Assembly: GCA_021828925.1 (NCBI GenBank)
Contig: JAJZCT010000101.1
Coordinates: 1 to 8,980 of the forward strand
Reading direction: 5' to 3'
Source: Planctomycetota bacterium
GTDB taxonomy: Bacteria; Planctomycetota; Phycisphaerae; WQYP01
Length of the DNA stretch: 8,980 bases
The notes under the pieces were generated by a model. The model did no database searches. It was given only the letters and a program-made list of their open reading frames with translations, and was not told where the DNA came from. Below, one piece after another: positions 1 through 6,866 of the stretch. Both the position numbers and the translations under genes were made by a program. Numbering within the stretch: the stretch's first letter is position 1; each line of letters begins with the position of its first letter.

Positions 1-305
1 ATGAGCCAGGCCACGATTACGTTCAAGAGCCAACCAGTCCTGGATCGAGTATTTTAGCTACGGATATTGATGTGACCGCCAGCGGCGCTTGGCTCATCTC
101 CGGTTCTGACTTGAGCAACCATGTTGATAGTTCTTCATCCAATGGAATGCCGGACGGCGCAAATGAGCTTTACAATGATGGTTCTGTGAGTTGGGTGGGG
201 CCGCCCGACATGCTGCATAACGGGTTTGGGTCGTCACCACCTGATCCGGCGGCGACCGGGCTCACGGTCGGCAACCAATCGAACAGTTTGGCCTATTGGA
301 GATAA
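1..305 (+). CDS. C-terminal part of a prepilin-like (H-X9-DG type) protein, 5' truncated
   Basis: The frame that starts a codon at base 3 is open from the left edge to the TAA ending at 305, so this is the last ~100 residues of a gene that begins upstream. There is an in-frame GTG at 72, but nothing suggests a start there: the reading frame and protein character continue to its left. The segment SSILATDI followed by GANELYNDGSVSWV matches the end of planctomycete pseudopilins with the prepilin-processing-associated H-X9-DG motif, where a hydrophilic stretch leads to a G-N-x-L-x-x-DGSV-x-W tail. The residue at the motif's histidine position is Met here, so the match is imperfect. Family members normally have an N-terminal pilin-like methylation segment and are thought to be exported surface or pseudopilus proteins of unknown role; that part lies outside the window. 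The link to the downstream enzymes is unclear; it is separated from them by ~370 bases. Confidence 0.65.
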   Translation, partial: EPGHDYVQEPTSPGSSILATDIDVTASGAWLISGSDLSNHVDSSSSNGMPDGANELYNDGSVSWVGPPDMLHNGFGSSPPDPAATGLTVGNQSNSLAYWR

Positions 306-675
306 GGACTGCCGGGGGCGATCGTCTTTGCTATCGTTTAGCTTACTGCGAGCAACTGGAGTTGATTCAGCATAGTACGCTCCATCGCAGCGCGCTGATC
401 CAAGCTCAATAGGCTTTGTGTGTGACCGGAAGGTGATCCTCGCCGCCAGCAATGCGATGGACATCCTTCGCCTTGATTGCGGGCTAGCCTGCGGTATCGT
501 CATGGCCTTTATTGGGTTGACGCTGAAATATTCGAATCCAATCCGAACTGCCGGCCGGAAATGTTTTGCGCCAACCATTGGGATCAGGCAAGCGTATCAG
601 AACATCCGCAACGCGGTGGCAGATACGGGCGGAACACGAAATCGACTTTTATAATGTACTGTGCAGGCTCTTAGA
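306..675. other. Intergenic region without a convincing gene
   Basis: This stretch separates the pseudopilin-like gene from the first glycosidase. Short open frames exist on both strands (for example 418-654 on + and 234-578 on -), but they have no recognisable domain or good ribosome binding site, and the minus-strand one overlaps the upstream gene. It holds an imperfect inverted repeat (CTGCGA 346-351 with TCGCAG 385-390, and GGAG/CTCC inside it) without a T run, an 8-base palindrome GGCTAGCC (482-489), and a consensus -10 box near its right end. It most likely contains the promoter and control region of the glycosidase locus. Confidence 0.55.
650..655 (+). promoter_or_regulatory. Candidate -10 promoter box (TATAAT)
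   Basis: A perfect TATAAT lies 20 bases before the ATG at 676. Transcription from it would start near 662, giving a short leader and excluding the GTG at 661 as start codon. No good TTGACA-like -35 hexamer is present at 16-18 bases upstream (the sequence there is GC-rich, GGGCGG), and there is no TGn extension, so activation by a regulator or a different sigma factor would be needed. A single hexamer match can be chance. Confidence 0.35.
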
Positions 676-2526
676 ATGAGAAACCTCAGCGACTACCATG
701 GCATGGCAACGAGGAAAGCTTGCATGCTTTCCGCTCTAGCGCTTATTGCCATGGTCTGCACTTCACAACAGATGCTCTACTGCTTGCCAGCTAAGCGCCA
801 TTACTCGCTGGTGCTCTGGAATTGGACTCAGCCATGCTCGAACCTTCAGACTTTTTCCGATTGGGTCAGTAACTTTAAATCCATCGGGGGCACGACGATA
901 ACCATCTCCGTGCCTTGGAATCAGCTTGAGCCTCAACAGGGGCAGTTTAATTTCAGCTACATATCCCAGCGCCTGGCGATTACCCAAAGTTACGGTATGA
1001 ATCTGAAGGTGGAGATTAATAGTTATTATTCCGGGGCCCAGCCAAGCTGGCTGAATACCTGCGATTTTTGGGGGGGCAATGGACAGCCGATCGCGGGATC
1101 TCCCGCCTCTTATGCGGATGCCAATTTTTCAAACGCTTATGATGCGCTGTCAACCAATATTGCCGCGGAATTCAAAGGGGACGGAATCACGTACACCCCG
1201 TTCATCGGGCCGGATGCGGAACTGAAGTACGGCGGCTGGTCCACATATGATCCGGCAAGTTTGCAGCTCTGGCAGCAGAGCATTAATGCGTCAACACGTC
1301 CAAGTTGGCTTACCAATGCAGTTGGAGATGCACCGCTTCCACAGACCCCGCCAGTGCCCGGTCCCACACATGGCACACCGGACCAAACACCGGCCGACAC
1401 CGCCTTTATCGCGTTTCGCCAGCATATACTGCGTACGACGGAGGCAAACTTTGTAAATGCGATCCACGCCGGTGATCCCGGTGCGCAGGTGAGCGTACCA
1501 TTGGGGGAGGGATACCGGGCGGAGAGTGCACAGTTTGCCAACCAAGATTATTATGGCCTGTCACTTGGCGCTAACGCAATTGCGCACAGCTGGGACTTCA
1601 ACATGCATTCATCGGCGAACCCGAGTCTGCATCAATCGTGGCAGGCCGCCGCGTCGGTGGCCGCGTTCGAGGGCATTAGCGGCCTGCCAACGACATTCGA
1701 GTTTGATTCCCCCACCACCATGCAAGCGGCCGGCTTCAGCACCACAAATATTGAAAACATTGGCAGCGATGTGCTCGCTGCCGGAGGCAATGGTTTTCAG
1801 GTGGCGAACTTCAGTTATTATTCTAAACTGCCATCACAATATCCATACCTGGTGGCACTGGGGAAGGAGTTGCAAAGCGCCCCGTCACCAGCTCAGCCGC
1901 CCCCGGACCATACCATCCTGCTATTTCTCTCCAATTGGGCCAACTATGACTACCGCGAGTCCACACAGTGGGTATACCAGGCCCAATTCGGCGCGTGGCG
2001 GACGCTGGAACAAAACGGATACGCGGTGCGCATCATCAACGAAAGCGACCTATCGCAGAATCTATCCGGGTATCGGGGACTCTATGTCGCATTCTCTCCC
2101 CCGCAGTTATTGCCATCAACCGACGCGGCCAAGTTGTACAGGCTGGAGTCGTCGATTCCAACCATTATCGAATACGGCGCTATTCCAGGATTGAAATCTC
2201 AAGCGGGGGACACATACGCGACGAGTTCGTTCGGCACCGTTATGACCACCGACTCCGCCCTGCCGATCATGCCCTTGAGCCGGACCTTCGTCACCGGACC
2301 GGGGAATATCATGACGATTGGATATCCGCTGGGTTACATGTGGGCGTTTCAGAACGATCCTGCCCAGGAGAGCGCCTTTCAATTGGCTGCTCAAGATACA
2401 TTCGGACTGCCCACGGTGCCGGTGCCCGAGCCGTGCGGACTTAGAATTCTCGGAGCGGCTGCGGGCTGTGCCGCATTGTTCTTCCGGGGGCATCGAAGGC
2501 GAAGTGATGCGCAACGGCGCAAGTGA
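676..2526 (+). CDS. Exported GH42-like glycoside hydrolase with PEP-CTERM sorting tail
   Basis: A protein of 616 residues that I read as a clan-A type (beta/alpha)8 glycosidase, closest in style to GH42 beta-galactosidases. Residues ~11-39 form a Sec-type signal peptide (MATRKACMLSALALIAMVC, probable cleavage after LPA). The mature part begins with LVLWNW, followed by GGTTITISVPWNQLEP, the typical early barrel strand and 'W-x-x-LEP' loop. Candidate catalytic acids are Glu182 (DAELKYGGW) and Glu342 (TFEFDS), both conserved in the paralogue at 6867. Residues ~412-505 look like the flavodoxin-like domain that follows the barrel in GH42 enzymes. The C-terminus is a PEP-CTERM signal: VPEP (583-586), a short hydrophobic segment (589-603) and the basic tail RGHRRR, predicting exosortase sorting to the cell surface. 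The ATG at 676 has CAGG eight bases upstream; GTG 661 and ATG 703 are alternatives. The substrate is not known; the neighbouring galactosidase-type genes suggest a galactose-containing glycan. Family assignment is tentative. Confidence 0.75.
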   Translation: MRNLSDYHGMATRKACMLSALALIAMVCTSQQMLYCLPAKRHYSLVLWNWTQPCSNLQTFSDWVSNFKSIGGTTITISVPWNQLEPQQGQFNFSYISQRLAITQSYGMNLKVEINSYYSGAQPSWLNTCDFWGGNGQPIAGSPASYADANFSNAYDALSTNIAAEFKGDGITYTPFIGPDAELKYGGWSTYDPASLQLWQQSINASTRPSWLTNAVGDAPLPQTPPVPGPTHGTPDQTPADTAFIAFRQHILRTTEANFVNAIHAGDPGAQVSVPLGEGYRAESAQFANQDYYGLSLGANAIAHSWDFNMHSSANPSLHQSWQAAASVAAFEGISGLPTTFEFDSPTTMQAAGFSTTNIENIGSDVLAAGGNGFQVANFSYYSKLPSQYPYLVALGKELQSAPSPAQPPPDHTILLFLSNWANYDYRESTQWVYQAQFGAWRTLEQNGYAVRIINESDLSQNLSGYRGLYVAFSPPQLLPSTDAAKLYRLESSIPTIIEYGAIPGLKSQAGDTYATSSFGTVMTTDSALPIMPLSRTFVTGPGNIMTIGYPLGYMWAFQNDPAQESAFQLAAQDTFGLPTVPVPEPCGLRILGAAAGCAALFFRGHRRRSDAQRRK

Positions 2527-2698
2527 GGTCGTCCCGATATTATCTGAAAATCGGCCACGATTCTCATGGATGTTTTTCATGGGAGCACAACTGGACTTTT
2601 TGCGTCTTTCAGATATGACGGCCATTTAGGATTTAAGCATCCTGGCAGTTTGAAGGCGGTATGACAGTGATTCCATTTTTCTTGCAGAGGTACAAATA
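2527..2698. other. Short intergenic gap, no clear terminator
   Basis: This stretch separates the first glycosidase from the beta-helix gene. Only weak hairpins are visible (CCGAT/ATCGG with an 11-base loop after the stop codon, and AGGAT/ATCCT near 2630-2645), none followed by a T run. No convincing -35/-10 pair was found, so read-through from the upstream gene is possible. Confidence 0.4.
2686..2690 (+). promoter_or_regulatory. Ribosome binding site of the beta-helix gene
   Basis: AGAGG lies eight bases before the ATG at 2699. It fixes the start directly ahead of the twin-arginine signal. Confidence 0.6.
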
Positions 2699-4768
2699 AT
2701 GAGTAGTGATTTCAACAGGCGCGAGCTGATCAAGCTGGCGGCATTGGCACTTGCCGGGTTGCCTGAAGTTGCGATCGGGACATCTGCCGCGAGCGCGAAA
2801 GTTCAAGACGCAACAAAGATGTTTTCAAGCTCTACCATTGGTGCCTACAACCCCGAAGCGCCGCCGGGGCCGTCTTTTACCGCCCCGCAAATTGCGGAAC
2901 AGTGGGCCGCGGGAGAAAAGATCTACCAGGCTGTCATTGCGGCGTTTCATGACGGCGCTTACACAGTTGATATTCCGCCCGGAGATTATCGCTTTTCATC
3001 TTTTTACCATCCGGATACGAAGGCGTTTTTATTGCGCGGGCTGAAGCGGCCCAAAGATCATCCTTTTATAATTAACGCCCATGGTGCCACCTTCTGGTTC
3101 CCTATGGAGTCGCGATTACCGGATTACCACCTTATGGTGCGAATTGAGGATTGCGCAAATATTACCATCCAGGGATTAACCGTGGATAGCGCCCAGCGCG
3201 GTTGCATGGAGGGTCGCATTGTTAAGCTTGACCACACCAACAACGAGATTGTGATACGGCCATTTCCGGGCACACGGTTGATTAAGCCGGCCAATCCGGC
3301 GATTGCTGATAACAATCGGGTGCGATTTTTGCCGTTCAAGGCCAATGGCGACAACATGCCCGCTTTGTACCAGATCAATCGCGGTTGGGGGCCGGAGAAC
3401 GATCTTTTCACAGAGCTTAAGGCGCAGCGCGATGGCACCTATCGACTGCAACTTAAGACGCGTAATCTGCTGAAAACGGCGCGAGATCCGGACTGGATAC
3501 GCACATATGGACCAGGGGAAACGCTGGAAGTCGGCGATTTAATCGCAGTGCTTTACAGTGTGGCGGCCGCCTTTCACATTCATGAGAGTCGATGCATCAC
3601 GCTTACGGACTGTCAATCCTATGCCGCCAAGAGCTTTGTGAGTGAAAACGGTGGTTACGGGGCACATCGCTATTTGAATTGCCGGTTTATTTCGCGCCCC
3701 GGCACCAACAATTTACTGGGTGGAGAAGGCGTCGCAATGAGCAATGGAATGGAATATGGATCGCTGATGGATGGTGTGGTAACCGGGCGTACCACCGATG
3801 ATCCGTATAACAATCACTCACATTGGAAGCTCTCGGAGAGCGTAACACCAGAGAGCATCACGTTCACAGCGCCGTTGCCGAAGGGGCTGGCTGCCGGCGA
3901 TCGAGTCGATATTTATGATCGAACCAAACCCGGCCTGCTGGCCTCTGTGCCGATTAAACTGATCGAGGGTCGTACGCTCCGCTTCGCCGGGCCGTTGGAA
4001 ATATTGAGGAGTAATCCCGGTAAGCTGGCAGCATTTTTCCCGCGTTTCTCCAACCAGGGATGGGTTATCCGCAATTGCTTTTTCGTGAATTGCTACCAGC
4101 GAATCCTGGTGCAGTGCGGCCATGGATTATTCGAGAATAATTTCATGCTTCGCATGGGAGATAGTCTGGTTCTTGAAACGTGTTTTCCCGACGGCATTGA
4201 AGGCGGAAATCCCTCGCACATTACCATACGTAATAATGTCTTTTATAATTCTGCCATCAGTCCGGTTATCTCGCCGATTGTTCTGAGCGGATACATGCGG
4301 CCGCTGCAAAACGTGCGAATCGAGGGCAATGTCATATTTCGAAGCGGACATGCGGCTATCAGGGTGGACGGTGCGGAGAAACTGATTCTTCGCAACAACC
4401 TGCTGGTAGATCCTGGGCTGGGATACCGGATTATTCCCGGACGGGCCGGAGGCGACGTTACCAGTTACGGAGCGGTTCCCACCGGACAGATGACACGCGG
4501 CGTTGCCGCGAAATCAATTAAAGCGATACCAGCGTCGATATTGCTGCGTAAGGTCAGCGGGGCGGTCGTCACGGGTAATGCGGTGGTGGGCAATACCCCG
4601 CCGGTGACGGCGACCCATGGGTTGATAAGTCTGGCCGCATGCCGCAATATAGCCATGAATAACAACTTGCAACGCAGGACCGATGCCGACACGGTACAAC
4701 GGCTATCGCATTTGATTACCAGACGATATCTTCCGGCCACGGCTATTTTGCGGCGAGGTGGCTTTTGA
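2699..4768 (+). CDS. Tat-exported right-handed beta-helix protein, probable GH110-like galactosidase
   Basis: A 689-residue protein. The N-terminus carries a twin-arginine signal: NRRELIK at residues 6-12, a hydrophobic AALALAGL stretch, and an ASA cleavage site near residue 33, so it should be exported folded. A pectate-lyase-like start (IPPGDYRF, then AHGATFWF) leads into beta-helix coils such as CANITIQGLTVD (~150-165). A non-helical insertion follows (~170-290), then more coils, an Asp-Asp pair at 367-368 (RTTDDPYNNHSHW), a probable beta-barrel insertion (GDRVDIYD, ~400-440), and final coils with NCFFVNCYQRILVQ, HGLFENNFML and HITIRNNVFYN. This order, with the Asp pair before the barrel insertion and 'R-x-L-V-Q-x..x-EN-N' after it, is what GH110 alpha-1,3-galactosidases show. 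Established GH110 enzymes act on blood-group B, alpha-1,3-galactosyl or lambda-carrageenan structures. Other beta-helix glycosidases or lyases remain possible. Its stop overlaps the next start, implying co-translation with the GH27 enzyme. Confidence 0.7.
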   Translation: MSSDFNRRELIKLAALALAGLPEVAIGTSAASAKVQDATKMFSSSTIGAYNPEAPPGPSFTAPQIAEQWAAGEKIYQAVIAAFHDGAYTVDIPPGDYRFSSFYHPDTKAFLLRGLKRPKDHPFIINAHGATFWFPMESRLPDYHLMVRIEDCANITIQGLTVDSAQRGCMEGRIVKLDHTNNEIVIRPFPGTRLIKPANPAIADNNRVRFLPFKANGDNMPALYQINRGWGPENDLFTELKAQRDGTYRLQLKTRNLLKTARDPDWIRTYGPGETLEVGDLIAVLYSVAAAFHIHESRCITLTDCQSYAAKSFVSENGGYGAHRYLNCRFISRPGTNNLLGGEGVAMSNGMEYGSLMDGVVTGRTTDDPYNNHSHWKLSESVTPESITFTAPLPKGLAAGDRVDIYDRTKPGLLASVPIKLIEGRTLRFAGPLEILRSNPGKLAAFFPRFSNQGWVIRNCFFVNCYQRILVQCGHGLFENNFMLRMGDSLVLETCFPDGIEGGNPSHITIRNNVFYNSAISPVISPIVLSGYMRPLQNVRIEGNVIFRSGHAAIRVDGAEKLILRNNLLVDPGLGYRIIPGRAGGDVTSYGAVPTGQMTRGVAAKSIKAIPASILLRKVSGAVVTGNAVVGNTPPVTATHGLISLAACRNIAMNNNLQRRTDADTVQRLSHLITRRYLPATAILRRGGF
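4755..4758 (+). promoter_or_regulatory. Ribosome binding site deciding a TTG start
   Basis: GAGG lies six bases before TTG 4765, inside the end of the beta-helix gene. The nearest ATG (4783) is 24 bases from this motif and has only an A-rich stretch directly upstream, so TTG 4765 is the better start. Confidence 0.5.
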
Positions 4769-6825
4769 CTCTCAAAAAACACATGCTTAATCGTCGCGAG
4801 CTTATCCAAAATATTGCCGCCGTGAGCACCGTGCGGGCGGTCGGTGGCGTTGGAGCTCAGCAATCACGGTCAATCTCGGTGGCGGAACGCGTATTGGCAT
4901 TATCGGACATGGCAATTGAATTAACACGGCAGGGTTGGAGCAGGCCAGAACGCAATTGCCGAAGCAAGGGCAAGAGCCTGACAATAGGCCATCGGCAATT
5001 CAAATCCGGGCTGGGCACAGTGGCAGACAGTATTTTGCAAATAGATCTCAAAGGTGCGGCGAAGGCATTCTCCGCGTGGGTTGGACCGGACGCCGTCGGC
5101 GGACCCAGTGCATGTGTTAGGTTTTACGTTGTGGTGGATGGTCGGGTGGCGGTCCGAACACCAGCGATAAAGGGAGGAAGCGCTCCGGTGCAGATTTTCG
5201 TCAATCTCAAGGGTGCAAAAAAAATGCTCCTGGTGGTGGATGCGGCCGGGCACCACACTTGGAATAACTATGCCGACTGGGGGGATGCGGCCATTACGCT
5301 GCAAGCCCATGCCACGGCACTGCCGGAGGCGCAACGGTACGAGCCGGATATGAGTGTACCGGAAATCGCGCATGGTAATTCTGAACAGCCTGAGTTCCAT
5401 GGGCCGCAGGCCATCGGGACAACGCCGGGAAAGCCATTTATCTTCAGGATTCCCGTCACGGGCTCGGGGAAAATAAACCTGAGCGTCACGGGCCTCCCGG
5501 CAGGCCTGGAATTGAATCAGCAGGGTGTGCTGCGGGGAAGCGTGGAGCATGGCGGTTCTTACAAGGTGGAGATTGTCGCCCGAAACCACCTTGGCCGGAC
5601 CAGTCGGCGGTTGGAAATACGCGCCGGAGAACGAATGCTGGCCCAAACGCCGCCCATGGGTTGGAGTTCCTGGAATGCGTTTGGAGTGAATGTTGATCAG
5701 GAGAAAGTCTGGCGGGCGGCGGATCTGCTGGTCCGTTCCGGCTTGGCGGGAAAGGGTTACAGCTTTGTCAACATTGACGCGGGCTGGACCGGTCAGCGGA
5801 ACTCCGCCGGGCGGATCATGCCGGACAAAACAAAGTTTCCGGACATCAAGGCTTTGATTGACCATGTGCATGCCTTGGGACTGAAGTTCGGCCTTTACGC
5901 ATCGCCGGGACCGGAGGATTGTGGCGGCTTTATCGGAAGCTATGGTCACGAAATACAGGATATCCAGACTTATGCACAATGGGGTGTGGATTACTTCAAA
6001 TATGACTGGTGCAGCTATGGGCAGACCATCACCGCGACTCCGAAGACCGCTGAATACATTGAACCTTACGCGATAATGGGGCAGGCCATTGGAACCGTAG
6101 ATCGAGATATTGTTTTCAGCTTATGCCAGTATGGCATGGCGGATCCATGGAAATGGGCCGCCGGGCCGCAAGTACGCGGCAACCTGTGGCGGATTTCGGA
6201 TGACCTGATAGATTTCTGGGCATCTGTATGCGTTAACGGATTTCACTGTGACCGGAACATCGCAGCCTATGCTGGCCCGGGACATTGGAATGATCCGGAT
6301 ATGCTTGTAGTTGGAACCATGGATTTCACCAATGCCGGGTTAGGTTTTCCAGGCAAGCCGCAGCCCTCGCGTCTGACACCGCTTGAGCAGCAGACACATA
6401 TCACGCTGTGGTCATTGCTGGCAGCTCCGCTGATTATTGGCTGCGATCTGTCTAAACTGGATCCATTCACGCTGGACCTGCTTTCCAATACGGAAGTGAT
6501 CGCCGTGGATCAGGATGTGCTGGGAAAGCAGGCCCAATGCATCAAACAGATCGGCTGCATTCAAATTTGGGCGCGGCCACTGGCGGACGGGACCGCGGCG
6601 GTTGGAATATTCAACTTGGGGCCGGTGGCGGAAAAAGCGTCCGTGAGGTGGTCGGAACTTACCGTTATCTTGCCGCGGGATATGGTGCTTTCCGGCAAGC
6701 AGCCCACGCGTGATTTATGGATGCGGCGCAACCTCGGGCATCGCGATGGCTTGGATATGGAATTACCCAGTCATGGATCGATGTTCGTTAAGGTGGGAAG
6801 ACCGAGGCCGGCAGTCGGCCGATAA
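4765..6825 (+). CDS. Tat-exported GH27 glycosidase with NPCBM and Ig-like domains (alpha-galactosidase or beta-L-arabinopyranosidase)
   Basis: A 686-residue protein. It starts at TTG 4765 with a 4-base overlap (TTGA) with the preceding stop; ATG 4783 is an alternative. The N-terminus has a twin-arginine motif NRRELIQ (9-15), though its hydrophobic stretch is weak and interrupted by Arg. Residues ~44-183 are an NPCBM carbohydrate-binding domain (SGLGTVADS, VGPDAVGG, then NNYADWGDA). Residues ~209-291 are a putative Ig-like (He_PIG type) domain (VTGLPAGLELN, QQGVLRGS). The GH27 barrel begins at TPPMGWSSWN (295-304). The nucleophile is Asp414 in YFKYDWC, the acid/base is probably Asp480 in WRISDDLID, and Cys386/Cys416 have the same 30-residue spacing as the conserved human alpha-galactosidase A disulfide. 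GPGHWNDPDM (503-513) closes the active site. A beta-sandwich ends the protein. The second Asp of the usual 'DD' substrate-pocket pair is Ala339 (NIDAGW). GH27 cleaves terminal alpha-D-galactosides with retention; some members are beta-L-arabinopyranosidases. Confidence 0.92.
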   Translation: MTLKKHMLNRRELIQNIAAVSTVRAVGGVGAQQSRSISVAERVLALSDMAIELTRQGWSRPERNCRSKGKSLTIGHRQFKSGLGTVADSILQIDLKGAAKAFSAWVGPDAVGGPSACVRFYVVVDGRVAVRTPAIKGGSAPVQIFVNLKGAKKMLLVVDAAGHHTWNNYADWGDAAITLQAHATALPEAQRYEPDMSVPEIAHGNSEQPEFHGPQAIGTTPGKPFIFRIPVTGSGKINLSVTGLPAGLELNQQGVLRGSVEHGGSYKVEIVARNHLGRTSRRLEIRAGERMLAQTPPMGWSSWNAFGVNVDQEKVWRAADLLVRSGLAGKGYSFVNIDAGWTGQRNSAGRIMPDKTKFPDIKALIDHVHALGLKFGLYASPGPEDCGGFIGSYGHEIQDIQTYAQWGVDYFKYDWCSYGQTITATPKTAEYIEPYAIMGQAIGTVDRDIVFSLCQYGMADPWKWAAGPQVRGNLWRISDDLIDFWASVCVNGFHCDRNIAAYAGPGHWNDPDMLVVGTMDFTNAGLGFPGKPQPSRLTPLEQQTHITLWSLLAAPLIIGCDLSKLDPFTLDLLSNTEVIAVDQDVLGKQAQCIKQIGCIQIWARPLADGTAAVGIFNLGPVAEKASVRWSELTVILPRDMVLSGKQPTRDLWMRRNLGHRDGLDMELPSHGSMFVKVGRPRPAVGR
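6806..6820 (+). repeat. Small inverted repeat at the end of the GH27 gene
   Basis: GGCCG (6806-6810) and CGGCC (6816-6820) can pair around the 5-base loop GCAGT, ending just before the TAA. There is no T run, so it is not a standard terminator. It could be a processing or stability element between cistrons, or simply GC-rich coding sequence. Confidence 0.3.
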
Positions 6826-6855
6826 GAGTGATGAAAAATGATTTACATATCATAT

Positions 6856-6860
6856 GGAGC
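6856..6860 (+). promoter_or_regulatory. Ribosome binding site of the second GH42-like gene
   Basis: GGAGC lies six bases before ATG 6867 and favours this start over the in-frame ATG at 6831, which has only AAGAG two bases upstream. It directly follows the near-palindrome CATATCATATG (6846-6856). Confidence 0.5.
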
Positions 6861-6866
6861 GCAATA

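Noticed and set aside
346..390. Inverted repeat CTGCGA/TCGCAG as terminator of the pseudopilin-like gene
   Set aside because: The stem is interrupted and asymmetrical and no T run follows, so a rho-independent terminator is not supported.
418..654. Small open frame (78 residues) in the left intergenic region
   Set aside because: It has a short hydrophobic stretch but no clear ribosome binding site or recognisable family, and it ends in the candidate -10 box of the next gene.
1526..2194. 222-residue open frame on the plus strand inside the first glycosidase
   Set aside because: Out-of-frame shadow with low-complexity Arg/Ser/His-rich translation; the glycosidase frame is supported by the paralogue.
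2318..2629. 103-residue open frame extending past the stop of the first glycosidase
   Set aside because: Most of it is an out-of-frame shadow of the PEP-CTERM end, and the part beyond the stop shows no domain or start signal.
4921..5979. 352-residue open frame on the minus strand
   Set aside because: It lies entirely inside the GH27 gene, whose domains and catalytic motifs are unmistakable; the minus-strand translation has no recognisable domain and its composition is that of an antisense shadow.
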